Origin: Streptomyces ochraceiscleroticus
GTDB taxonomy: Bacteria > Actinomycetota > Actinomycetes > Streptomycetales > Streptomycetaceae
DNA: 64,000 nucleotides
Assembly (NCBI RefSeq): GCF_000720485.1
Contig: NZ_JOAX01000020.1
Span: forward strand, 1-64,000
Reading direction: 5' to 3'
Position 1 is the stretch's first letter; each line of letters starts with the position of its first letter. The notes beneath the pieces are model-generated. The model saw only the letters and a program-made list of their open reading frames with translations. It was not told the origin of the DNA and did no database searches. Below, piece by piece: positions 34,780 through 42,830 of the stretch. The translations under genes and the position numbers were made by a program.

Positions 34780-35705
34780 CGGGTGCCTCCGCGGGGGTCG
34801 AGGACGTCGCGCAGTCCGTCGCCGAGCAGGTTGAAGGCCAGCGTCGCGGCGACGATGGCGAGGCCGGGGAAGACCGCCATCCAGGGCGCGGGGCCGAGGA
34901 AGGGCTGGGCGCCGGCGAGCATCACGCCGAGCGAGGGGGCCGGGGGCTGGACGCCGAGGCCGAGGAAGCTGAGCAGCGCCTCGCCGATGATCGCGGCGGG
35001 GATGCCGACGGTGGCCTGGACGATCAGCGCCGAGGTGGCGTTCGGGAGGATGTGCCGCGCGAGGACGGTGCCGTCGCCGCCGCCGTTGACGATCGCGGCG
35101 CCCACGTAGTCCAGGTGCTTGAGGCGCAGCGTCTCGGCACGTGTGATGCGGATGACGGCCGGCACCTGCGAAATCCCGATGGCGAGCGTGGCGTTGAGCA
35201 GCGACGGGCCGAGGACGGCGGCCAGTCCCACGGCGAGGACGAGGAACGGGAAGGCGAGGAGGGTGTCGGTGAGCCGGGAGACCGCGGAGTCGGCGTACTT
35301 GCCGTAGTACCCGGCGGCCAGGCCCAGCGGTACACCGATGAGGAAGGCCAGTACCACGGCGAGCAGGCCCACCTGCATGGACGCGCGGGCGCCGTAGATC
35401 ACCCGGGAGAGCTGGTCGCGGCCGAGGTCGTCGGTGCCGAGCCAGTGCGCCCAGGAGGGCGGCGCCAGCGCGGCGTCGAAGTCCGGCCCTGCCGGGTCGT
35501 ACGGGGCGAGCAGCGGGGCGCAGAGTGCCGCCAGTACGAAGACGGCGGCGATCACGGTGCCGGTGAGGGCGAGCCGGTTCCTGCGCAGGGCGCGCAGCCG
35601 GGTGCGCAGGGTGCCGGGGCGCGGCGCGCCGGCGGGCGGCACGGCGGGCGCAACCGGGGCGTCAGCAGCGGCTGGGGTGGCCGGGCTGTCCGGAGTGGCG
35701 GTCAT
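34776..35705 (-). CDS. Peptide ABC transporter permease (DppC/OppC type)
   Basis: A 309-residue membrane protein with six predicted helices. After a Pro/Ala-rich N-terminal tail comes RLRALRRNRLALTGTVIAAV and the family's loop APYDPAGPDFDAALAPPSWA with HWLGTDDLGRDQLSRVIYGA. The EAA-type cytoplasmic loop that docks the ATPase includes LRLKHLDYVGAAIVNGGGDG. The ATG at 35705 overlaps the dppB-like stop by four bases. Confidence 0.93.
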   Translation of the reverse strand: MTATPDSPATPAAADAPVAPAVPPAGAPRPGTLRTRLRALRRNRLALTGTVIAAVFVLAALCAPLLAPYDPAGPDFDAALAPPSWAHWLGTDDLGRDQLSRVIYGARASMQVGLLAVVLAFLIGVPLGLAAGYYGKYADSAVSRLTDTLLAFPFLVLAVGLAAVLGPSLLNATLAIGISQVPAVIRITRAETLRLKHLDYVGAAIVNGGGDGTVLARHILPNATSALIVQATVGIPAAIIGEALLSFLGLGVQPPAPSLGVMLAGAQPFLGPAPWMAVFPGLAIVAATLAFNLLGDGLRDVLDPRGGTR

Positions 35706-36655
35706 CGGGCGCCTCCGAGCCGGATGCGCGGGTCGATGACCGAATAGAGCACATCGACCGCGAGGTTGACGAGGATGTAGGCGGCGGAGGTGCACAGCAC
35801 CACGCCCTGGAGCATCGTGTAGTCGCGGGTGAAGACCGCGTCGATGGTGAGCTTGCCGAAGCCGGGCAGGACGAAGATCTGCTCGGTGACGACGGCGCCG
35901 GAGATGAGGTGGCCGAGCTGGAGGCCGAGGACGGTCACCACGGTCACCAGGCTGTTGCGCAGCGCGTGCCCGCCGATGACCTGGCGCCGCGAGAGGCCCT
36001 TGGCACGGGCGGTGCGGACGTAGTCGGCGGAGAGGCTGTCGAGCATCGCGCCGCGGGTCTGCCGCATCACGACGGCCGCGAGCCCGGAGCCGAGGACGAC
36101 GGCCGGCAGCACCATGCGCCGCAGATTGTCGACCGGATCCGTGCCGAAGGGCACGTAACCGGACGCCGCGAAGACCGGTACGGCGATCGCGAAGGCGAGG
36201 ACGAGGACGATGCCGAGCCAGAAGGTGGGGACGGACAGCCCCAGCAGGGCGACGGCGTTGGCGAGCCACTCGGTCGCCCTGCCGCGTCGCACGGCCGCCA
36301 GGACGCCCGTCCCGATGCCGAGGACGACGGCCAGGAGGAGGGAGAGCGCGGCCAGTTCGAGCGTGACGGGAAGGGCGTTGAGGATCGAGTCCAGGACGGG
36401 CAGACCGGTGCGGGCCGAGGTGCCGAGGTCGCCGGTGAGGGCGTGGCCGACGAACCGTCCGTACTGGACCACGATGTTGTCGTTCAGCCCGTACGCCTCG
36501 CGGATCGCGGCCAGCGCCTCGGGGCTGCGCTCCTCGCCGGCCAGCGCGAGGGCCGGGTCGCCGGGCAGGGCGCGGATGCCGGCGAAGACGACGACGCTGA
36601 CGAGGAAGAGCGTGATGACCGATTGCCGGAGCCGGGTGAGGAGATATCTGCTCAT
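35702..36655 (-). CDS. Peptide ABC transporter permease (DppB/OppB type)
   Basis: A 317-residue membrane subunit forming the pore with the DppC-like protein. The N-terminus SRYLLTRLRQSVITLFLVSV is followed by FAGIRALPGDPALALAGEE, typical of DppB. The docking loop is MLDSLSADYVRTARAKGLSR, and the last helix ends in YSVIDPRIRLGGAR. The ATG at 36655 begins at the conserved MSRYLL; a frame extension to 36703 is not conserved. It follows the binding-protein gene by 28 bp. Confidence 0.93.
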   Translation of the reverse strand: MSRYLLTRLRQSVITLFLVSVVVFAGIRALPGDPALALAGEERSPEALAAIREAYGLNDNIVVQYGRFVGHALTGDLGTSARTGLPVLDSILNALPVTLELAALSLLLAVVLGIGTGVLAAVRRGRATEWLANAVALLGLSVPTFWLGIVLVLAFAIAVPVFAASGYVPFGTDPVDNLRRMVLPAVVLGSGLAAVVMRQTRGAMLDSLSADYVRTARAKGLSRRQVIGGHALRNSLVTVVTVLGLQLGHLISGAVVTEQIFVLPGFGKLTIDAVFTRDYTMLQGVVLCTSAAYILVNLAVDVLYSVIDPRIRLGGAR

Positions 36656-36683
36656 CGGGCGCACCCCGCGTTCATGAAGCAGT

Positions 36684-38285
36684 TCATCGGGCGTACCCCG
36701 CATCCTTGACGCGCACCAGGCCGTCGCCGTAGACCCGCACGCCCGCCACGTCCTTCCGTGCCACGACGTAGTTCTTCTGCCGGTAGAGGTAGATCAGCGC
36801 GTACTGGTCGCCTATACGGTCGGCGAGTTGTGTGTATACGCGGGCGCGGCCTGCTCGGTCGGCGGTGGTGCGGCCCTCGGCGATCAGCCGGTCGATCGCC
36901 GGGTCCGAGATGCCGTAGGTGTTCATGGCGCCGGCCGTGCCGACGAAGGAGGCGATGTTGCCGTCCGGGTCGAGCCGCCCGGACCAGCCGCTGACGTACG
37001 CGTCGAACTGCCCTGCGTCGGTCTCCTCCAGGAGCGTCGCGTACTCCATGGGCCGCAGCCTTACGTCGAAGCCCGCCTCGCGCGCCATCGCCTGGATCAC
37101 CTGGCCCAGGCGGCTGTCCTCGGGCGAGGTGGAGACCTTCAGCTCGATCAGCACCGGGAGCTTGACGCCCGCCTCTTTGAGCAGCTTCTTCGCGCGCGGC
37201 AGATCGCGCTCCGGGCAGCCGTCGGCCCCCGGTGCGAGGGCCGACTCCGGCGAGACGGGGCCGCAGGCCGGCTCGTACATGCCCTGGAAGACGACCTTGT
37301 TGATCAGCTTGCGGTCCAGGGCGAGCGCGAAGGCTTCGCGGACGCGCGGCTCACGGGCGAGCACCGTGCGCAGCTTCCCGGGCTTCTCCCCCGTCCCGTG
37401 CACATTGCCGATGTTGAAGCCGAGGCCCTGGTAGCCGAGCGAGGGCGAGTTGAAGAGCTGGAGCTGCGGCTCGGTGAGCGAGCTCTGCACCTCCACGGGA
37501 CCCATCTGGTCGCCGACCTGCACGTCACCGGAGCGCAGGTTCGCGAGCCGGACGCTGCCGTCGGTGATGGTCTTGTAGACGACGCGGTCCAGGTGGACCT
37601 TGTCCGCGTCGTAGTACCGGGGGTCCTTCGCCAGCACGATCCGGTCACCCGCGACGCGCTCGACGTACTTGAACGGGCCGACGCAGGAAGGGTGGTTGGT
37701 GAAGTTCTTGCCGTACTTCGCGAGCGCCCGCGGGGACATGACCATGCCCGCGCGGTCGGCGAGCACGCCGGTGAGCGGGACGTACGGCCCCTTGAGGCGA
37801 ATGCGGACGGTGTACGGGCCGGCGGCCTCGGCCTTGACGAGCGGGCCGAGTTCGGTGGCGCGGGCGGAGCCGGGGAGGGTGCGGTGACGTTCCAGGGAGC
37901 GGGCGACGGCGGCCGCGTCGAGGCGGGTGCCGTCGCTGAACGTCACGCCGTGGCGGACCGGGACGGTCACGGTCCGGCCGCCGTCGGAGGTCTTCGGCAG
38001 GGCCGCCGCCAACTGCGGCACGACCTTGCCCGCGTGGTCGGTGTCGTACAGCTTCTCGCACATGCCGGCGAAGACGGTGCGGCCGACGAGGGTCTGCGCG
38101 AGGGTCGGATCGAGCTTGTCGGGGTCGGACTTGAGGGCGACGGTGAGCGTGCCGCCGTCCCGCACGGGGCGCGGGTCGGTCATCCGGAGCCCGCCCACCT
38201 CGGTGGCGGCGGAGGTGAGCGACCCGCACCCCGCGGCGCCGATCACCAGCCCAACCGCCAAGGGAACAGCCGCTGTTCGGCGCAC
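36684..38285 (-). CDS. Peptide ABC transporter substrate-binding lipoprotein
   Basis: A 533-residue extracellular solute-binding protein of family 5, tethered by a lipid. The signal peptide ends in a lipobox GAAGC (Cys20). The mature protein has DGGTLTVALKSDPDKLDPTL, VVPQLAAALPKTSDGGRTVT, FSDGTRLDAAAVARSLERHR and ALALDRKLINKVVFQGMYEP. These are typical landmarks of DppA/OppA. GTG 38285 has GGGAGG upstream. It is the first gene of the five-gene transporter operon plus gamma-glutamyltransferase. Ligand is probably a short peptide; direct repeats in its promoter region suggest specific control. Confidence 0.94.
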   Translation of the reverse strand: MRRTAAVPLAVGLVIGAAGCGSLTSAATEVGGLRMTDPRPVRDGGTLTVALKSDPDKLDPTLAQTLVGRTVFAGMCEKLYDTDHAGKVVPQLAAALPKTSDGGRTVTVPVRHGVTFSDGTRLDAAAVARSLERHRTLPGSARATELGPLVKAEAAGPYTVRIRLKGPYVPLTGVLADRAGMVMSPRALAKYGKNFTNHPSCVGPFKYVERVAGDRIVLAKDPRYYDADKVHLDRVVYKTITDGSVRLANLRSGDVQVGDQMGPVEVQSSLTEPQLQLFNSPSLGYQGLGFNIGNVHGTGEKPGKLRTVLAREPRVREAFALALDRKLINKVVFQGMYEPACGPVSPESALAPGADGCPERDLPRAKKLLKEAGVKLPVLIELKVSTSPEDSRLGQVIQAMAREAGFDVRLRPMEYATLLEETDAGQFDAYVSGWSGRLDPDGNIASFVGTAGAMNTYGISDPAIDRLIAEGRTTADRAGRARVYTQLADRIGDQYALIYLYRQKNYVVARKDVAGVRVYGDGLVRVKDAGYAR

Positions 38286-38299
38286 GTGACCCTACCTCC

Positions 38300-38349
38300 C
38301 GAACGATCATCAAGAACGAGAACGCATCGCGAACGATCACCAGGAACGA
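38300..38349. promoter_or_regulatory. 20-bp direct repeat pair upstream of the peptide transporter operon
   Basis: CGAACGATCATCAAGAACGA (38300-38319) recurs at 38330-38349 with two changes, 30 bp start to start, close to three helical turns. Each copy also contains two GAACGA half units. It lies just upstream of the DppA start in the 212-bp divergent gap with the sirtuin gene, a good position for an operator. Confidence 0.5.
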
Positions 38350-38497
38350 ATGCAGCAGACCGTATTTCGCATACAGACGACCGGCAAGAGGCCGTCCCGG
38401 ATCTTGAGGAAGTTTCTGGTTACATCTAAATAACCGCGCCCGACAAACCGGCCAAGTCCCCCGCCACCGCCCGCTCCACGCTGCGTACGCTGACGAC

Positions 38498-39289
38498 ATG
38501 AGCAGCACGGACGACCCCACCCACGACCCCCTCGACGGACCGGGCGGCGGCTCCGATGACGGCGCCCGGCGCCCCCTGGTCGCGATCCTCAGCGGTGCCG
38601 GGATCTCCACCGACTCCGGCATCCCCGACTACCGCGGGCCGAACGGGGTGTGGCGCCGCGACCCGGATGCCGAGAAGCTCGTCACGTACGCGTACTACAT
38701 GAACGATCCCGAGATCCGGCGCCGGTCCTGGCTGATGCGGCGGGACGGCCCGGCGCTCCGCGCGCGGCCGAACGCCGCGCACGAGGCCGTCACCGCCCTG
38801 GAGCGCTCCGGAGTCCCCGTCCGCGTGATCACCCAGAACGTCGACGGGCTGCACCAGCTCGCCGGGATGCCCGGCCGCAAGGTCCTGGAGCTGCACGGCA
38901 ACGCCCGTACCGCGGTGTGTACAGAATGCCGCGCCCGGACGCCGATGGCCGACGCGCTGGCCCGGGTGACCGCGGGCGACCCGGACCCCGCGTGCCTCGA
39001 CTGCGGCGGGATCATGAAGTCCGCGACCGTGATGTTCGGCGAGAGCCTGGACCCGGAGGTACTGGGCGCGGCGATCACAGTGGCGAAGAACTGCGACGTG
39101 TTCGTCGCGGTCGGCACCAGCCTCTCGGTCCAGCCCGCCGCCTCGCTCGCGGGCCTGGCCGCCGAACACGGCGCCCGCCTGATCATCGTCAACGCCGAGC
39201 CGACCCCGTACGACGCGCTCGCCGACGAGATCGTCCGCGACCCGATCGGCGAGGCGCTGCCCCGGCTGCTGGCCGGTTTGCACCCGTGA
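38498..39289 (+). CDS. Sir2 family NAD-dependent protein deacylase
   Basis: A 263-residue sirtuin removing acyl groups from lysines with release of nicotinamide and O-acyl-ADP-ribose. NAD-binding GAGISTDSGIPDYRGPNGVW, TQNVDGLHQLAGMPGRK, the catalytic His in ELHGNAR, zinc cysteines CTEC and CLDC, and GTSLSVQPAASL are all present. TACGCT at 38486-38491 lies six bases before the ATG, so the transcript is probably leaderless. By family knowledge it could control acyl-CoA synthetases. It is divergent from the peptide transporter operon. Confidence 0.94.
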   Translation: MSSTDDPTHDPLDGPGGGSDDGARRPLVAILSGAGISTDSGIPDYRGPNGVWRRDPDAEKLVTYAYYMNDPEIRRRSWLMRRDGPALRARPNAAHEAVTALERSGVPVRVITQNVDGLHQLAGMPGRKVLELHGNARTAVCTECRARTPMADALARVTAGDPDPACLDCGGIMKSATVMFGESLDPEVLGAAITVAKNCDVFVAVGTSLSVQPAASLAGLAAEHGARLIIVNAEPTPYDALADEIVRDPIGEALPRLLAGLHP

Positions 39290-39393
39290 CCGACGTGCTT
39301 GACCCCTTTGGTGGGGAATGACGGCCTCGGCGATACGGTTGACCGGGCGGCCGGCCGGTCCGGACGGCCGCGGAGACGTGGAGGGTGAGCGCC

Positions 39394-40461
39394 GTGCAGA
39401 GCAGGCATCACGGTGAGTACAAGGTGCCCGGCGGCAAGCTGGTCGTCGTCGATCTGGAGGTCGCGGACGGCGTACTGCGCCACGTGCGCGTCGCCGGGGA
39501 CTTCTTCCTGGAGCCGGACGACGCGCTCCTGGACATCAACGCGGCCCTGGAAGGCGCGCCCGCCGACACCGGCACCCGGGGCCTGGCCGACCGCATCGAG
39601 GCCGCCCTCCCCGAGGGTGTCGCCATGATCGGCTTCACCGCGGAGTCGGTCGGCGTCGCGGTCCGCCGGGCCGTCGCCCAGGCCACCGACTGGACCGACT
39701 ACGACTGGCAGATCATCCACGAGCCGCCGCAGGCGCCCGCGCTGCACATGGCGCTGGACGAGGTACTGACCACCGAGGTCGCCGAGGGCCGGCGCCCGCC
39801 GACGCTCCGCGTCTGGGAGTGGGACCGCCCCGCCGTGATCATCGGCAGCTTCCAGTCGCTGCGCAACGAGGTGGATCCGGCGGGCGCCGAGAAGCACGGC
39901 ATCACGGTCGTCCGCCGGATCAGCGGCGGCGGTGCGATGTACGTCGAGCCCGGCAACACCATCACGTACTCCCTCTGCGTCCCCGAGTCCCTGGTCCACG
40001 GCCTCACCTTCGCCGAGAGCTACGCCTACCTCGACGACTGGGTGCTCGGGGCGCTCGGCGACATGGGCATCAACGCCTGGTACAAGCCGCTCAACGACAT
40101 CGCGACGGACGCCGGCAAGATCGCCGGCGCGGCCCAGAAGCGCATCGTGGCGGGCTCCGGAGCCGTCCTGCACCACGTGACGATGTCCTACGACATCGAC
40201 GCGGACAAGATGGTCGAGGTGCTCCGCATCGGCAAGGAGAAGCTCTCCGACAAGGGCACCACCAGCGCCAAGAAGCGGGTCGACCCGCTCCGCCGCCAGA
40301 CCGGCCTCCCCCGCTCCGAGGTCATCACCCGCATGATCGCCTCCTTCCGCGCCCGCTACGGCGGCACGGACGGCACGGTCACGGACGAGGAGTTCGCCCG
40401 CGCCCGCGACCTGGCGACCACCAAGTTCAGCGACCCGGAGTGGACGTCCCGGGTGCCGTAA
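39394..40461 (+). CDS. lplA: Lipoate-protein ligase A family protein with N-terminal accessory domain
   Basis: A 355-residue enzyme attaching lipoate to lipoyl domains. Residues 1-100 (EYKVPGGKLVVVDLEVADGV and the following segment) resemble the small accessory domain that stands at the C-terminus in Escherichia coli LplA; here it comes first. The catalytic domain follows: YDWQIIHEPPQAPALHMALD, RRISGGGAMYVEPGNTITYS and the lysine in DAGKIAGAAQKRIVAGSGAV. The GTG at 39394 has GGAGG nine bases upstream; GTG 39385 lacks spacing. It is alone on its strand after the sirtuin gene (104 bp). Confidence 0.88.
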   Translation: MQSRHHGEYKVPGGKLVVVDLEVADGVLRHVRVAGDFFLEPDDALLDINAALEGAPADTGTRGLADRIEAALPEGVAMIGFTAESVGVAVRRAVAQATDWTDYDWQIIHEPPQAPALHMALDEVLTTEVAEGRRPPTLRVWEWDRPAVIIGSFQSLRNEVDPAGAEKHGITVVRRISGGGAMYVEPGNTITYSLCVPESLVHGLTFAESYAYLDDWVLGALGDMGINAWYKPLNDIATDAGKIAGAAQKRIVAGSGAVLHHVTMSYDIDADKMVEVLRIGKEKLSDKGTTSAKKRVDPLRRQTGLPRSEVITRMIASFRARYGGTDGTVTDEEFARARDLATTKFSDPEWTSRVP

Positions 40462-40656
40462 CCGGCCCTCGCAGGAGCACTTCGCCCGCTCAACTCCGCG
40501 GTAAACCCACCCACTCCGTTCCCTTCCGCACAGACCTCATTACCCCGAAGAATGGGTTCACGTTCCACGCGTTCCATTAGCCTCTCCCCGACACACCGGC
40601 CACGGCGCGCCGGTTTCCCGTTCCCGGGCGGGAGAGCACTCCAGGGGGAGGAGTCC

Positions 40657-42825
40657 GTGCGTGATGATCTGGGGTTCGAGAAGCTGCTCAGCGAGGAGGG
40701 CTTCTTCGCGCGCCTGTTCGGGCGATCGCCGTCGGGCAGCGGGCGGGAGCAGTTGTACGGCCCCGACCTTCCGGTCGTACTGCTCACCGGCGGCCCCGGC
40801 ATGGGCAAGGGGCGGCTGCTGCGCGCGGTGCGGGATCGGTTCGCCACCAAGGTGCCGGTGATCTATCTGGACACCGGCTCGCCGGTGTACGCGGACCGGG
40901 CGGAGCCGGAGCCGGGCGCCCGCTCGGATGCGACCGAGGCCCTGGCCGAGGTCGCCCGGCGGCTGTGCACCTGGCAGGGGACGGGCGGTTCCTTCGCGTT
41001 CCCCCGGCTCTTCACGGGCCTCGCGGTGATCGCGACCGGCGCCGCCGAGGGCACCCCGGAGGCGGTCGCGACGGAGGTCGAACGGTACGAGGAGCTGCCC
41101 CAGAGGGGGCGCCTCCGCGGCCTGGGGGCAGGCGACTTCTGGCGGGGTGTGCTCCGCGGCAGCGTCCGGAACCTGCTGACGACCCTGTCCGGGCAAGAGC
41201 TCGACCCGTACTCGGCGGCGGTGAGCAACGCGCTGCTGGACGCCCTCTTCGAGCGCCTGGCGCCCCGGGGAAAGGTGGAACTGGAGCGGATCTACGGCGC
41301 GTATCCCGGCGCCGCCGGCCAGCCCAAGCACGGGCTGAGCAATCTCGCCGCCGACTTCCAGGCCGGCGGCGAGGCACGGGAGCTGGCCGAAGGGTTCCTC
41401 TTCCGGGCGCTCCGCGAGGACCTGGAGGCGGCATACGCCTCGATGGTCGGCCGGCTGAGCAGGGTCGGCCGCCCGGGGCTGCTGCTGGATCACGCGGTGT
41501 CGCCCCTGGGAGAGCGGCTGCTGCGCGCCGTGCTCGCCGACCGCCGGGCCGGGCAGCGCGACCGCGTGGTGATCGTGGGCACGGCGCTCCGGGCGGACGG
41601 CGGCGCCTTCCTGCACGGCGGCCTGCCGCCGGAGGAGGTGGTGCCGCCGGCGGAGTTCCGGCCCGCCAACGGCGGCCCGCCCGCGTGGTCCCGGCGCACG
41701 GACGCGGGGCCGGACCGGGCGCCGCTGGCCGACGGAGTACTGCTGCTGCGGATGCCGTTCCTCACCGGGGACCAGCTCCGCCGGGAGACCGAGCGCCGGC
41801 AGAAGCACGCGGAGCCGGAGGGCGGCGCGAACCGCCGCCGCATCGACGCCGCCGTGGCGCGGCTGAGCGGCGGGCGGCCGCACACGGTGATCCGGCTCGC
41901 CGCCGCGGCCGCGGCCTTCCGGATGCCCGAGGACGCCAACGACCGGGACCTGCTGGCCGCCCCGCTGCTGCTCCCCGGCGACGGCACCACCGAGCGGCCG
42001 GTGACGGAAGTACTGCTCCAGGAGCTGGTCCTGGACCAGCTCCCGGTGGGGCTGCCGAGCGAACACCGCGACCAGTGGCTGGATCTGCTCACGCATCTGT
42101 CGGTGGCACACGATGAAGAGTGTGCGGACGTCCTGCTGCGACACCATCAGGCCGGCCGGGTTCACCACCTGACGGTGCATCATGTCTCGCAGTTGCTCAC
42201 CGACACCGGGTGGCCGAGCTGCGAGCGGCATTTCATCGGGGACTTCGGGCTGCGCCAGATGCTGGTGCACCGGTTGTACGGGCTGCGCCCCGGCGCCGCC
42301 GCCTGGTACGCCGATCATCATCTGCTGCGGGACCACTACGCGCTGCGCGCGGCGACGGGCGAGGAGACACGCGGCGGCGCGTTCCGCTCGGTCACGGCGC
42401 ACCGCATGAACCACCATCTCGTCTCCGGCGGTGCGGACGACGTGGCCCGCCATCTGGCCGCCACGCTGCCCGGGCGCCCCGAGGAGTGGTGCGCGGAGCT
42501 GCTGGAGATCGCCCAGGCGCCGTATCCGGGCGGTGCGGACGCCCGGCGGGAGCGCGCCCAGGGCCTGGTGACGGCGGACGGACCGGCGCTGCGCCGCACC
42601 GTCGACCAGCTGCTGCACGCGGTGTGGCTGTGCGAGGAGCGGACCAGGCCGACCGGAAAGGAGACGGCCCGCACGCTGGCCAAGCTGCTGGGACTCCTCT
42701 CGATCATGGAGTTCGACGGCGCGGGACAGCTCAGCAGGACGGCGACCCACTGGAGCGGCCTGGCGGCGAACGAGCAACCGCTGCTGCGCTGCACCTGCAC
42801 AGAGCAGCTCGGGCGAAGGAGATAA
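40657..42825 (+). CDS. P-loop NTPase of unknown function (module with the next gene)
   Basis: A 722-residue cytoplasmic protein that I do not recognise as a named family. The Walker A motif is GGPGMGKGR at about residues 45-53, very near the N-terminus. Possible Walker B and sensor strands are RPGLLLDHAV and RVVIVGTAL around residues 275-310. The remainder is rich in helices, Arg and His (for example VLLRHHQAGRVHHLTVHHVS) with no enzyme signature, resembling STAND/AAA-type switch proteins. GTG 40657 has a GGGGGAGG site; the frame is open to 40552 but without support. It is followed after 5 bp by a membrane-anchored binding protein, so both are probably one signalling or transport unit. Confidence 0.72.
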   Translation: MRDDLGFEKLLSEEGFFARLFGRSPSGSGREQLYGPDLPVVLLTGGPGMGKGRLLRAVRDRFATKVPVIYLDTGSPVYADRAEPEPGARSDATEALAEVARRLCTWQGTGGSFAFPRLFTGLAVIATGAAEGTPEAVATEVERYEELPQRGRLRGLGAGDFWRGVLRGSVRNLLTTLSGQELDPYSAAVSNALLDALFERLAPRGKVELERIYGAYPGAAGQPKHGLSNLAADFQAGGEARELAEGFLFRALREDLEAAYASMVGRLSRVGRPGLLLDHAVSPLGERLLRAVLADRRAGQRDRVVIVGTALRADGGAFLHGGLPPEEVVPPAEFRPANGGPPAWSRRTDAGPDRAPLADGVLLLRMPFLTGDQLRRETERRQKHAEPEGGANRRRIDAAVARLSGGRPHTVIRLAAAAAAFRMPEDANDRDLLAAPLLLPGDGTTERPVTEVLLQELVLDQLPVGLPSEHRDQWLDLLTHLSVAHDEECADVLLRHHQAGRVHHLTVHHVSQLLTDTGWPSCERHFIGDFGLRQMLVHRLYGLRPGAAAWYADHHLLRDHYALRAATGEETRGGAFRSVTAHRMNHHLVSGGADDVARHLAATLPGRPEEWCAELLEIAQAPYPGGADARRERAQGLVTADGPALRRTVDQLLHAVWLCEERTRPTGKETARTLAKLLGLLSIMEFDGAGQLSRTATHWSGLAANEQPLLRCTCTEQLGRRR

Positions 42826-42830
42826 CGGGG

